A stretch of DNA of 64,000 bases from Curtobacterium salicis (GTDB lineage Bacteria; Actinomycetota; Actinomycetes; Actinomycetales; Microbacteriaceae). The notes beneath the pieces were generated by a model, which searched no databases, was not told the origin of the DNA, and saw nothing but the letters and a program-made list of their open reading frames with translations. The position numbers and the translations under genes were made by a program. The stretch spans positions 17,628 through 81,627 of the forward strand of contig NZ_JAAOYO010000006.1 in NCBI RefSeq assembly GCF_011759505.1. The letters run 5' to 3'. Within the stretch, counting starts at the first letter, position 1. The number at the start of each line of letters is the position of its first letter. Of this stretch, positions 9,089 through 17,373 are shown piece after piece.

Positions 9089-9699
9089 GCGACGACGACC
9101 AGACCCTGCCCGCGGACTCCCTGCCGGTCGACGGTCTGCCCGATGCCGACCTCGACGGCCACACCTTCGACGAGCTCGCCGACTACCTGGACCGCGGCCG
9201 CACACCGCGTGACCCCGACATCGAGTCGTCCGCTGCCTGCCGTCTGGCCCTGTCGAACATGCAGCGCCTCCGTGAGCTGTCGGTCGGGGCCATGCAGCGT
9301 CGGGCCGACACGGACCCCGACCCGCAGCGCGAGAGCGGGTGGATCGACGGCCTGCTCGCCACGATCCGGGCCGAGATCACCTCCGGCCGCGACGTCCCCG
9401 TCAGCCACCCGGACCCGCGGCTGCGGCTCACGCTCACCGAGGCGGCGGTCCGCAACCTGGTCCGTCGTGCCGGCGACACCACCGGTGGGATCGTGATGGG
9501 ACGCTGCACCCTGACCGGAGACGTCTCCACCCCGGGGACGCCGATCACCGTCGACCTGACCGCGGCCATCGCCTACGGGCAGGTCGCCGACGAGACCGCG
9601 GACCGACTGCGACGACGGGTGGCCGACGTCCTCGCCCGGCACACCGAACTCGTCATCGAACAGATCGACGTCACCTTCGACGACGTCTACGTCCCCTAG
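9085..9699 (+). CDS. Asp23/Gls24-like envelope stress protein
   Basis: The 204-residue protein has an acidic N-terminal third with FDELADYLDRGRTPRDPD, then an Asp23-like domain at about residues 110-204: LTEAAVRNLVRRAG, a short beta segment, ITVDLTAAIAYGQVADETAD, and a terminal VIEQIDVTFDDVYVP strand. Asp23 proteins associate with the cell envelope in Gram-positives. The start ATG overlaps the sigma factor stop by 4 bases, so the two are co-translated; GGAG lies 9 bases upstream. The long N-terminal extension is unlike plain Asp23 proteins and may mediate contact with the sigma factor, which is a guess. Confidence 0.65.
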   Translation: MSDDDQTLPADSLPVDGLPDADLDGHTFDELADYLDRGRTPRDPDIESSAACRLALSNMQRLRELSVGAMQRRADTDPDPQRESGWIDGLLATIRAEITSGRDVPVSHPDPRLRLTLTEAAVRNLVRRAGDTTGGIVMGRCTLTGDVSTPGTPITVDLTAAIAYGQVADETADRLRRRVADVLARHTELVIEQIDVTFDDVYVP

Positions 9700-9707
9700 G
9701 AGCATCC

Positions 9708-10079
9708 GTGGCCGACGACCAGGAGCTGTCCCGCCATCTGACCGACGTCGCCCGAGCGACCGAGGGCGTCAGTCACGTCTTCCCGGCGCAGTCGCTCGTG
9801 CAGATCGCGGCGGACGCCGTCGCGGCCCAGCTCGAGATCCGCGACCCGGGCACGCTGGTGGACGTCCACCGTGGCGGCGGGGCCGTCCGGGTCACGGCCG
9901 AGGTCGCGGTCGACGGCGCCCGACCCGCGACGGAGACCGTGCGCGAGGTCGGCGAACGCATCCGCTCGGTCGTGGACGCCGAGCCCGGCCCGCGACCGGA
10001 CACGATCACCGTCGTGGTCCGGCTCGTCGAGGACACCGTCGGGATCACGGCGGACGAGGTCGCGGCCGACCTGGTCTGA
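9708..10079 (+). CDS. Hypothetical protein, possible second Asp23-like partner
   Basis: The 123-residue product is not clearly recognised. It has an alpha/beta pattern (VSHVFPAQSLVQIAADAVAAQL, then GGAVRVTAEVAVD and a terminal DTITVVVRLVED strand) resembling a diverged Asp23 domain or a trans-acting partner of it. It starts at GTG 9708 with AGGAG 5 bases upstream and 8 bases after the previous gene, so it is the third gene of the sigma factor operon. Confidence 0.6.
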   Translation: MADDQELSRHLTDVARATEGVSHVFPAQSLVQIAADAVAAQLEIRDPGTLVDVHRGGGAVRVTAEVAVDGARPATETVREVGERIRSVVDAEPGPRPDTITVVVRLVEDTVGITADEVAADLV

Positions 10080-10110
10080 CCCGGTCCACGGACGGCACGC
10101 GGCGACGACG

Positions 10111-11529
10111 TCAGGAGCGGGACCGGGGCATGAACAGGGCGAGCCCGAGCGGGATCGAGCTCAGCCCGAAGACCCACCAGAACGTGCCGGCGAACGCTCC
10201 GACCACCGCTGTCTGGGTGGCGGCACCGGCGACGAAGTGCTCGAGGACCACCGCGACGACGGTCACGCCGAAGGGTGCGCCGACACGTTGGACGATGCTG
10301 AACGCCGCGCTCCCTCGCGGGGTCTCGGCCTGACTGAGGCTCGCGAAGGCCAGGGTCATGACCGGCAGTGACGCCGCTCCCATCCCGAAGCCCTGGACGA
10401 ACTGGGCGGCGAGCAGCAGGACCGTGTCGCCGCTGGCACCGGCCGTGGCGAACGGGACGATGCCGAGCATGAGCAGGACGACGCCGCCCGCCACGACGAC
10501 CCGCTGGTCGACCCGGGCGAACACCTTCCGGCTGAGCACGATGAACACGATCGTGCCGAGTCCCTGCGGCACGAGCAGCAGCCCCGTCTGCAGCACGCTG
10601 ACGCCGCGGACCTGCTGGTACCAGAGCGGCAGGAGGAACATCAGCGCGTACATCGAGAACCCGCCGACGAAGGTGATGACGCTGGACAGGCCGAAGCTGC
10701 GCCGGGTGAACACACGGACGTCGACCAGGGCGTGTGTCCCACGGCGGAGCGCGGTGAGGACGAACGACACGAGGAGCGCCACCCCGACCGTGAGGGGGAG
10801 CCACGCCTGCACCGCACCGAACCCCTCGGAGCCGGTGAGCTGGCTGACGCCGAAGGCGACGAGAGCGACGCTCGGGGTGAGCAGCACGAAACCGAGCAGG
10901 TCGAACCGGTGTCCGCGCTGAGCGGCCGCGGCCGGGAGGTACCGCGGTGCGAGCACGAGCGCGGCGAGGCAGATCGGGACGTTCACGAAGAACAGCCAGT
11001 GCCAGCTGATCGACTGGACGATCGAGCCGCCGATGATCGGCCCGAGGATCGGCGCGAGCTGCCCGATCAGGCCGATCGTCGCGATCGCCCGGCCGATCCG
11101 TTCGCGGCCGGCGGCACGGGTCAGGATCGTGATCGTCACGGGGAGCACCAGTCCGGCGCCGAGGCCCTGGAGCACCCGGAACACGACGAGTGACGGCAAC
11201 GACCACGCCAGGCCGCACAGCAGCGAGCCGACCGTGAACAGGCCGACGGCGACCATCCACGTGGCGCGGGCACCGATCCGTTCGGAGAGCCATCCGGACA
11301 CCGGGATCACCGAGACGTAGGCGAGCAGGTAGCCGGTCGCGATCCACTGCGTGTCCGCCACGGGTGCGTGGAACACGTGGTGGAGGTGGTCGAGCGCGAT
11401 GTTCACGATGGTCGTGTCGAGGAGCGTCGTGAGGGCTCCGAGCACCAGCACGAGGCTGATGGCGTTGAGTCGCCGGTCGCTGACCGGGGCGGTGTCGGTG
11501 GACGGTGGGGGAGTGCTGGTCGTCGTCAT
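10111..11529 (-). CDS. MFS transporter, DHA2 (EmrB/QacA) drug-efflux family
   Basis: A 472-residue membrane protein with about 14 predicted transmembrane segments, the DHA2 arrangement. Motif C-like DTTIVNIALDHL is in helix 1, SGWLSERIG between helices 2 and 3, and RVLQGLGAGLVLP in helix 4. It is likely a proton-driven exporter of drugs or other toxic compounds. ATG 11529 is chosen over GTG 11538 because the -10 box TAGTGT lies 7 bases before it (leaderless). The promoter is embedded in a 20-bp dyad shared with the divergent TetR gene, so export is probably induced by the pump's substrate. Confidence 0.9.
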   Translation of the reverse strand: MTTTSTPPPSTDTAPVSDRRLNAISLVLVLGALTTLLDTTIVNIALDHLHHVFHAPVADTQWIATGYLLAYVSVIPVSGWLSERIGARATWMVAVGLFTVGSLLCGLAWSLPSLVVFRVLQGLGAGLVLPVTITILTRAAGRERIGRAIATIGLIGQLAPILGPIIGGSIVQSISWHWLFFVNVPICLAALVLAPRYLPAAAAQRGHRFDLLGFVLLTPSVALVAFGVSQLTGSEGFGAVQAWLPLTVGVALLVSFVLTALRRGTHALVDVRVFTRRSFGLSSVITFVGGFSMYALMFLLPLWYQQVRGVSVLQTGLLLVPQGLGTIVFIVLSRKVFARVDQRVVVAGGVVLLMLGIVPFATAGASGDTVLLLAAQFVQGFGMGAASLPVMTLAFASLSQAETPRGSAAFSIVQRVGAPFGVTVVAVVLEHFVAGAATQTAVVGAFAGTFWWVFGLSSIPLGLALFMPRSRS

Positions 11530-11536
11530 GAGCGGC

Positions 11537-11542
11537 ACACTA
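11537..11542 (-). promoter_or_regulatory. -10 box TAGTGT of the efflux pump gene
   Basis: Read on the minus strand, TAGTGT is 7 bases before the ATG at 11529 and overlaps the operator at 11539-11558, so a bound repressor would block it. Confidence 0.5.
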
Positions 11543-11558
11543 CACCGTGCAGTGTAGT
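11539..11558. promoter_or_regulatory. TetR operator between divergent pump and regulator
   Basis: ACTACAC-CGTGCA-GTGTAGT is a dyad with perfect 7-bp arms. It covers the pump's -10 box and lies 16 bases upstream of the regulator's own -10 box. Confidence 0.7.
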
Positions 11559-11573
11559 TTCCAGCAAGGCCGG

Positions 11574-11579
11574 TAGGCT
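11574..11579 (+). promoter_or_regulatory. -10 box TAGGCT of the TetR gene
   Basis: TAGGCT is 7 bases before the GTG at 11587, the leaderless arrangement. Confidence 0.5.
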
Positions 11580-11586
11580 CGGGTTC

Positions 11587-12234
11587 GTGGGAGCTGCCGT
11601 GCCGTCGAGACCGCTCCGCCAGGGCCAGGCGGAGAAGCGATCAGCGATCATGGCCGCAGCACGGGAGCTCTTCGTGCGGGACGGTGTCGACCGCACGAGC
11701 ATGGACGCGGTCGCCGCGCGGGCCGGGGTCTCCAAGCGCACCGTGTACGACTACTACGGCGACAAGCGCGGCCTGCTCCTCGGGGTCGTGGTCGACGCCG
11801 GCGAGTCCCTGGTCGCGTCCCTCCGGACAGCCCTCGACACGCACCTCTCCGACGAGGCGGACATCGCGGACACCGCCACCCTGGAACGCGCACTCACCGA
11901 GTTCGCCGTCGAGATCGGGTCGTCGATGCTCGGCTCCTCGGACTACGCCACCACCGTCAAGCTCATCTCGGAGAACCGCACGCTGCTGCCGGAGCTGGAG
12001 CAGCACCCGCTGAGCTCCGCCCCGGAAGAAGCCCTCGCCGAGCGGATCGCACACTTCGCCGAGACCGGCCTGCTCGATGCCGACGACCCGCGGCTGGCGT
12101 CGGACCACTTCAACGCGCTCACCACCCTGCTCGCGTGGAACAACTGGATCCCGGGGGAGCCCGCGCGCGCCGAGGTCCGTGACGTCATGACGAGCGGCGT
12201 GCACGCGTTCATGCGGGCGTACGGCGCACGCTGA
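11587..12234 (+). CDS. TetR/AcrR family regulator of the adjacent efflux pump
   Basis: The 215-residue protein has a TetR HTH at about residues 13-60 (SAIMAAARELFVRDG, TSMDAVAARAGVSKRTVYDYY) and an all-helical ligand domain of the AefR-like C-terminal kind (LPELEQHPLSSAPEEALAERI). GTG 11587 is chosen because TAGGCT is 7 bases upstream and no in-frame ATG precedes the HTH. It is divergent from the DHA2 pump and shares one operator with it, so it most likely represses both genes. Confidence 0.88.
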   Translation: MGAAVPSRPLRQGQAEKRSAIMAAARELFVRDGVDRTSMDAVAARAGVSKRTVYDYYGDKRGLLLGVVVDAGESLVASLRTALDTHLSDEADIADTATLERALTEFAVEIGSSMLGSSDYATTVKLISENRTLLPELEQHPLSSAPEEALAERIAHFAETGLLDADDPRLASDHFNALTTLLAWNNWIPGEPARAEVRDVMTSGVHAFMRAYGAR

Positions 12235-12313
12235 CGCGACCGGATCGCAGGGGAACACGGCCAGGCGCTCGCGCGACCCGTTCCACGAAAGTTTTCCGAT
12301 CCTCCCGTCCGCC

Positions 12314-12343
12314 TTGTCCCGGCCACCCGCCCGTCCGTAGCGT
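12314..12343 (+). promoter_or_regulatory. Promoter of the oxidoreductase/ThuA operon
   Basis: A -35 TTGTCC at 12314-12319 and -10 TAGCGT at 12338-12343 are separated by 18 bases. A GAAAGTTTTC dyad at 12287-12296 lies just upstream and could bind a regulator. Confidence 0.45.
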
Positions 12344-12376
12344 CGACGACGGACGCACGATGCGAGGGAGCATGCG

Positions 12377-13570
12377 ATGACGGAGGACCGGTTGCGGGTC
12401 GCCATGGTGGGCCACGGCTTCATGGGAGCCGCGCACTCGCAGGCCTGGCGGGTCGCCCCGCGCTTCTTCCCGCTCGACCGCGAGCCCGAGATGACCGTCG
12501 TCGTCGGCCGCGACCCCGAGCGCACCGAGGCCGCCCGCGCCCGCTTCGGGTGGCAGCGTGCCGAGACCGACTGGCGCCGTGTCGTCGAGGACCCCGACAT
12601 CGACGTCGTCGACGTCTGCTCACCCGGGTCCTCGCACGTCGAGGTCGCGATCGCGGCACTGGAAGCCGGCAAACACGTCCTCTGCGAGAAACCGCTCGCC
12701 AACACCGTCGCCGAGGCGGAGGCCATGGTCGCCGCCGCCGAGTCGGCCGCCGCGCGCGGGATCCGCTCGATGGTCGGCTTCAGCTACCGGCGCGTCCCCG
12801 CCCTGGCGTTCGCCCGCCAGCTCGTGCAGGCCGGCCGGATCGGCGAGGTCCGCCACGCCCGCGCGCTGTACCTGCAGGACTGGCTCACCGACGCCGACGG
12901 CCCGATGACGTGGCGACTGGACGCCTCGCTCGCCGGGTCCGGCTCGCTCGGCGACATCGGCGCACACGCCGTGGACCTCGTCGAGCACATCACGGGTGCG
13001 ACGCTCGGCACTGTCAGCGGCACGCTCGAGACGTTCGTGCACGAGCGCCCGCTGCTGGCCGACGGCGTCGGCCTGTCCGGTACCGCCTCCGACCAGCGCG
13101 GACAGGTCACCGTCGACGACGCCGCCTGGTTCACCGGCCGACTGACGGGAGGCGCGGCCCGCCCCGGTGGGACCGTCGCCACGTTCGAGGCCACCCGGTA
13201 CGCGACCGGGCGGAAGAACGGCCTGACGATAGAGATCAGCGGGTCCACCGGGGCGATCGCCTTCGACCTCGAGGCCATGAACGAACTCCACGTGTACGAC
13301 ACGAACGCGCCCGCGGGGGAGCAGGGGTTCCGTCGGGTGCTCGTCACCGAGCCGGAGCACCCGTACATGGCGAACTGGTGGCCGACCGGTCACCCGATCG
13401 GCTACGAGCACACCTTCGTCCACGAGGTCGTCGACTTCGTCACGGCGATCACCAGCGGGCAGCAGCCCGAGCCGTCTTTCGCTGTCGGGCTGCACGTGCA
13501 GGACGTCCTGGACGCCGTGCAGCGGAGCGCCGCCGACGGCAGCGCCTGGACCTCCATCCCCCGCCGATGA
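12377..13570 (+). CDS. Gfo/Idh/MocA family oxidoreductase
   Basis: A 397-residue NAD(P)-dependent dehydrogenase. The Rossmann motif MVGHGFMGAAHS is near residue 10 and the canonical EKP (GKHVLCEKPLANT) is present. The C-terminal domain includes GDIGAHAVDLVEHITG, the usual GxHxxD-like catalytic segment. The ATG at 12377 has GAGGGAG 6 bases upstream. It is the first gene of a three-gene operon with a ThuA-domain protein and a second oxidoreductase, the common actinobacterial layout for catabolism of an unidentified sugar, disaccharide or polyol. No transporter or regulator is part of the operon. Confidence 0.88.
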   Translation: MTEDRLRVAMVGHGFMGAAHSQAWRVAPRFFPLDREPEMTVVVGRDPERTEAARARFGWQRAETDWRRVVEDPDIDVVDVCSPGSSHVEVAIAALEAGKHVLCEKPLANTVAEAEAMVAAAESAAARGIRSMVGFSYRRVPALAFARQLVQAGRIGEVRHARALYLQDWLTDADGPMTWRLDASLAGSGSLGDIGAHAVDLVEHITGATLGTVSGTLETFVHERPLLADGVGLSGTASDQRGQVTVDDAAWFTGRLTGGAARPGGTVATFEATRYATGRKNGLTIEISGSTGAIAFDLEAMNELHVYDTNAPAGEQGFRRVLVTEPEHPYMANWWPTGHPIGYEHTFVHEVVDFVTAITSGQQPEPSFAVGLHVQDVLDAVQRSAADGSAWTSIPRR

Positions 13571-13605
13571 CCTTCCCTCCCCCCGATCCGCAAGGAGCAC
13601 CTCCC

Positions 13606-14298
13606 GTGCAACGCCAGGCACTCGTCGTCCGCGGCGGTTGGGACGGGCACATGCCCGTCGAGACCACCGAGCTGTTCATCCCCTTCCTCCGTGAGAACGG
13701 GTTCGACGTCCGCGTCGAGGAGGGCACCGCCGTCTACGCCGACCAGTCCGTGATGGACACGATCGACCTCGTCGTGCAGGTCAACACCATGTCGACCATC
13801 GCGAAGGAGGAGTTCGACGGCCTGCAGCGTGCCGTCCTCGCCGGCACCGGGATGGCCGGCTGGCACGGCGGCATCGCGGACTCGTACCGGGACAACGCCG
13901 ACTACCTCCACATGATCGGCGGCCAGTTCGCCCACCATGCCGGCAAGCACCCGGACGAGCGCGTGGGGGAGCAGTCCGACAACTACATCCCGTACACGGT
14001 GCACGTCACCGACCTCGGTCGTGCGCACCCGATCATGCAGGGCATCGAGGACTTCGACCTGGTCAGCGAGCAGTACTGGGTGCTCAGTGACGAGTACGAC
14101 GACGTCCTCGCCACCACCACCCAGGAGGCCCGTGCCTGGGACGCGTGGAACCGCCCTGTGACCTCGCCGGCGATCTGGACCCGGCAGTGGGGCGAGGGGC
14201 GGATCTTCGTCTCGGCACCCGGGCACCGGATCGAGATCGTCGAGTCGCAGCCGGTCCGCACGATCATCGAGCGCGGCCTGCTGTGGGCCGCCCGATGA
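13606..14298 (+). CDS. ThuA domain protein (trehalose-utilisation type)
   Basis: The 230-residue protein is a glutamine-amidotransferase-like ThuA fold: LVVRGGWDGHMPVETTELF at the start, YDLVVQ-like strand, GMAGWHGGIADSYRDN, GGQFAHHAGKHP and RIFVSAPGHRIE. ThuA proteins act in disaccharide breakdown, often with 3-keto-sugar intermediates made by Gfo/Idh/MocA enzymes. GTG 13606 is chosen because AAGGAG lies 8 bases upstream; an ATG at 13567 overlaps the previous stop but has no such site. The stop overlaps the next start by 4 bases. Confidence 0.85.
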   Translation: MQRQALVVRGGWDGHMPVETTELFIPFLRENGFDVRVEEGTAVYADQSVMDTIDLVVQVNTMSTIAKEEFDGLQRAVLAGTGMAGWHGGIADSYRDNADYLHMIGGQFAHHAGKHPDERVGEQSDNYIPYTVHVTDLGRAHPIMQGIEDFDLVSEQYWVLSDEYDDVLATTTQEARAWDAWNRPVTSPAIWTRQWGEGRIFVSAPGHRIEIVESQPVRTIIERGLLWAAR

Positions 14299-15410
14299 GC
14301 GCCGGAGTCGCGGGTGACGCCGGTCCTCGTGCTGCCGCTCCGCTGCGGGTCGGGATGGTCGGCGTCGGCAACATCAGCAAGCAGTACCTCGAGCAGTTCC
14401 CGTCGCTGCCGGACCTGCGCCTCACCGCGGTCGCCGACCTCGACACCGCCCGGGCAGCAGCCGTCGCCGACGAACAGGGCGTCCAGGCGCTCGGTGTCGA
14501 CGAGCTGCTGGCGTCCCCGGACGTCGACGTCGTCCTCAACCTGACGATCCCCGCCGCCCACGCCGACGTCGCCAGCCGGGCGCTCGCCGCGGGCAAGCAC
14601 GTCTACGGCGAGAAGCCGCTGGCCCTCACCACCGCCGAGGCCGCTCCGGTCCTGGCCGCCGCGCAGGCCGCGGGCCTCCGGGTCGGCAGCGCCCCGGACA
14701 CCGTGCTCGGCACCGGGATCCAGACCGCTCGGGCCGCGCTCGACGCCGGTCGCATCGGCACCCCGGTCGCCGCCGCGGTGTCCTGGAGTGCCCCGGGCCA
14801 CGAGCTCTGGCACCCCGCACCCGGCTTCTACTACCAGCCGGGCGGTGGCCCGCTGCTCGACATGGGCCCGTACTACCTGACGAGCCTCGTCACGTTCTTC
14901 GGCTCCGTGGTGCGGGTCAGCGGCAGCACGACCCGCTCGACCCGACAGCGGACGGTCGCCACCGGGCCGAACGCCGGCCAGGTCCTGCCGGTCGACGTCG
15001 ACACCCACGTCGTCGCGGTCCTGGAGCACGAGGACGGCGTCGTCTCCACGGTCACGCTGTCGTTCGAGGTGTGGGCGACCGAGGCCCCGCTGTTCGAGGT
15101 GCACGGCACCGCCGGGTCCCTGTCGGTCGCCGACCCGAACCGCTTCTCGGACCCGACCCGCATCGCGACGGCCGAGGACCGGGCGTTCCAGGAGCTCCCC
15201 GTCCTCGCGGGCCACCGCGACGCCGGGCGGGGGGTCGGTCTGGCGGACATGGCGCGGGCGATCGCCTCCGGGGAGCCGCACCGGGCCTCCGGCGACCTGG
15301 CGTTCCACGTGCTCGACGTCATGGAGTCGATCGCGACCGCGGGGCGGGAGCACGCCGTCGTCGAGGTGGCGAGTCGCGCCTCCCGGCCGGCACCGGTCCC
15401 GCTCGGGTAG
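14295..15410 (+). CDS. Gfo/Idh/MocA family oxidoreductase
   Basis: A 371-residue NAD(P)-dependent dehydrogenase, the third gene of the operon, coupled to the ThuA gene by ATGA. The Rossmann motif GMVGVGNISKQYL is near residue 20, EKP is in KHVYGEKPLALT, and the C-terminal catalytic segment is GGPLLDMGPYYLTSL. It differs from the first oxidoreductase in this operon enough to suggest that the two catalyse successive steps (for example oxidation at C3 and later re-reduction), which is an inference. A run of six G at 15229 is in frame. Confidence 0.87.
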   Translation: MSAGVAGDAGPRAAAPLRVGMVGVGNISKQYLEQFPSLPDLRLTAVADLDTARAAAVADEQGVQALGVDELLASPDVDVVLNLTIPAAHADVASRALAAGKHVYGEKPLALTTAEAAPVLAAAQAAGLRVGSAPDTVLGTGIQTARAALDAGRIGTPVAAAVSWSAPGHELWHPAPGFYYQPGGGPLLDMGPYYLTSLVTFFGSVVRVSGSTTRSTRQRTVATGPNAGQVLPVDVDTHVVAVLEHEDGVVSTVTLSFEVWATEAPLFEVHGTAGSLSVADPNRFSDPTRIATAEDRAFQELPVLAGHRDAGRGVGLADMARAIASGEPHRASGDLAFHVLDVMESIATAGREHAVVEVASRASRPAPVPLG

Positions 15411-15479
15411 CCCGCTCCGCGCCCGTCGTGTGCCAGACTTCCGTCGCTGACACTGAGGTCGGCTCAGGAGGGGAACGAG

Positions 15480-15821
15480 ATGCACCGGAACCGGGCGCCG
15501 TTCTGGATCAGGAGCATCCGGCGCCGGCCCGCAGCCGTCGTGGTCCTCTCCGCCCTGGCCGCGCTCGCCACGGTCGTGTCGGTCCTCGCCCCGATGCTCC
15601 TCCGTGCCGTGCAGCAGACGGCGCTGGACGAGGCACTGGACCACGCTGGCGTCCCGGGGACGTCGATCGCCGCCTCCGCCGACTACGACGTCGCCCAGGA
15701 ACAGCCGGCAGGGCTCGTCGCGCTCGTCCGCGACGGCGCACTGCAGAACCTCGTTCGCGGCGGGGACGGAGCAGCCCTGGCCGACGAACCCGTCGCTGTC
15801 TTCGACCGCGCGCTCCGCTGA
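15480..15821 (+). pseudogene. N-terminal fragment of a FtsX-like ABC permease
   Basis: The 113-residue product starts with a basic stretch (FWIRSIRRRPAAV), one hydrophobic helix (VVLSALAALATVVSVLAPML) and LRAVQQTALDEALDHAG, which resembles the start of large FtsX-like ABC permeases of actinobacteria, proteins several times longer. The start has a good AGGAGGGG Shine-Dalgarno sequence, but the frame ends at 15821 and no continuation is visible in other frames before the next gene. It is probably a decayed remnant; a small functional membrane protein is the alternative. Confidence 0.45.
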
Positions 15822-15916
15822 GTGACCGGTCACCGGGTCGAGCGACGCGGCGGCCCCGCCCGGGCCGTCGTGCCGCGGGCCGCCAGGAGGTCGGCTCGCG
15901 GCGCGGACGCACGGGG

Positions 15917-16273
15917 TCAGTCGGCCAACGGCCAGAGCCACTCGGCTTCGAGCTCACCCTCGACGAGGTCGCCCAGCTTGCCGAAGTACTCCTGCATGTG
16001 GGGCTGCTGCACGTGGCGGGCGATGTCCGCACCGGACGACCAGCGCTCGTAGAACGCGAACGCGCCCGGCTGCTCCTTCGTGGTGTGGACCGAGTACTGC
16101 TCGTGGCCCTGCTCGGCTCGGACCGACGGGATGATCGCGCGGATCGCGTCCTCGAGTTCGCGCTCCTTGCCCGCCTTCGCGCGAGCGAACCCGTAGACGG
16201 CGACCGCCGTCGGCGAGGCCAGGACGTCGGCGGGCATCAAGCCGTCGGGGACGGTGTCTTCGGTCGTGCTCAT
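15917..16273 (-). CDS. Antibiotic biosynthesis monooxygenase (ABM) domain protein
   Basis: The 118-residue protein carries one ABM dimeric ferredoxin-like domain at about residues 20-115: VAVYGFARAKAGKERELEDAI, EQYSVHTTKEQPGAFAFYERW and the conserved HVQQPHMQEYF. Such small proteins act as cofactor-free quinol-type monooxygenases or as chaperone-like partners. The start has GAGGAA 7 bases upstream. It is divergent from the AraC regulator at 16443, which probably controls it. Confidence 0.8.
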   Translation of the reverse strand: MSTTEDTVPDGLMPADVLASPTAVAVYGFARAKAGKERELEDAIRAIIPSVRAEQGHEQYSVHTTKEQPGAFAFYERWSSGADIARHVQQPHMQEYFGKLGDLVEGELEAEWLWPLAD

Positions 16274-16430
16274 GGTGTGTTCCTCTTCCGGTTCTTTCGT
16301 CGAGAGCGTGCGCTCGGGACGACGTCAACGCTAGGAGCACTCGCTGGCACGATCAATGCGTGATCGGACCAGGAAGATGTCCGGAAGGACCAAGCGCTGT
16401 CGGCGGAGCGATCATCCGGGCATGTGGCCG

Positions 16431-16436
16431 TAGGTT
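16431..16436 (+). promoter_or_regulatory. -10 box TAGGTT of the AraC gene
   Basis: TAGGTT is 6 bases before the ATG at 16443, giving a leaderless transcript. Confidence 0.5.
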
Positions 16437-16442
16437 CGGTCC

Positions 16443-17363
16443 ATGGACGTTCTCTCCGAGGTGCTCGACATGTCCGGTGTCCGGGGGAGCGCCGGCGCAC
16501 GGATCGCGGCAGCGGGCGACTGGGGCGTCGAGTGGCTCCGGGACCGGGACGCGGTCGTGTACGCGGTCACCGCAGGCACCGCCTCCCTGGCCGTCGACGG
16601 TGAGACTCCACGGCTGCTGATGACCGGCGACGTCGTGATCCTGCCCACCGGGGCGGCGCACGCCCTGTCCAGCGCACCCGGCGTCGAAATCCACTCGTGT
16701 GACGTGGCAGCCGCGGCCGAGGCTCGTCGGCGTGGTGACGTCCTGCGCCTGGGCGACGGGGACGTGCAGACCCAGATCCTCGGCGCCTCGTACTCCCACG
16801 ACGCGGCGAGCAGCACGCCCGTCTTCGCCCTCCTCCCGACGGTCGTCCACCTCCACGCGCAACAACTCGACGCCAGCGCGTCGGACATCGTCCGGCTCCT
16901 CGGACGGGAACTGGCCCGCCCCGGCCTCGCGACCGACCTCGTCCTGGACCGCCTCGTCGACGTCCTCCTCATCGAGGTCCTCCGCGTCTGGCTCGCCGCG
17001 ACGCCGCAGGCCGATGCGTCATGGTGGGGAGTGCTCCGCGACCCGATCCTCCTGCGAGCCGTCACCCGGATCCACGAGGCTCCGGGGCGCCCGTGGACGA
17101 CCGAAGCACTGGCACGCGAAGCCGCGACGTCGAAGCAGACCCTGGTCCGCCGCTTCTCGACGTTCGCGGGGACCACCCCCGGTGAGTACCTGACCCGCTG
17201 GCGGATGGACCTCGCCGCCCATCGCCTTCGGGACACCGACGACGCCCTCGAAGCGATCGCCGCGGACGTCGGCTACACCTCCGTCCACGCCTTCAGCCGG
17301 GCCTTCCGGCGGGAGCGTGCACTCCCGCCGGGGCGCTACCGGACGGCTGCCCGGACGGCGTGA
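16443..17363 (+). CDS. AraC family transcriptional regulator
   Basis: The 306-residue protein has an N-terminal cupin-type sensor (about residues 1-190, with TGDVVILPTGAAHAL) of the group often found with oxidoreductase genes, and a C-terminal double HTH (about 205-300): WTTEALAREAATSKQTLVRRF, then DDALEAIAADVGYTSVHAFSRAFRRE. The divergent ABM gene at 15917 and the convergent flavodoxin-fold reductase at 17374 suggest control of a quinone or electrophile response. This functional link is an inference from position. Confidence 0.88.
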   Translation: MDVLSEVLDMSGVRGSAGARIAAAGDWGVEWLRDRDAVVYAVTAGTASLAVDGETPRLLMTGDVVILPTGAAHALSSAPGVEIHSCDVAAAAEARRRGDVLRLGDGDVQTQILGASYSHDAASSTPVFALLPTVVHLHAQQLDASASDIVRLLGRELARPGLATDLVLDRLVDVLLIEVLRVWLAATPQADASWWGVLRDPILLRAVTRIHEAPGRPWTTEALAREAATSKQTLVRRFSTFAGTTPGEYLTRWRMDLAAHRLRDTDDALEAIAADVGYTSVHAFSRAFRRERALPPGRYRTAARTA

Positions 17364-17373
17364 CGCACCGTCG

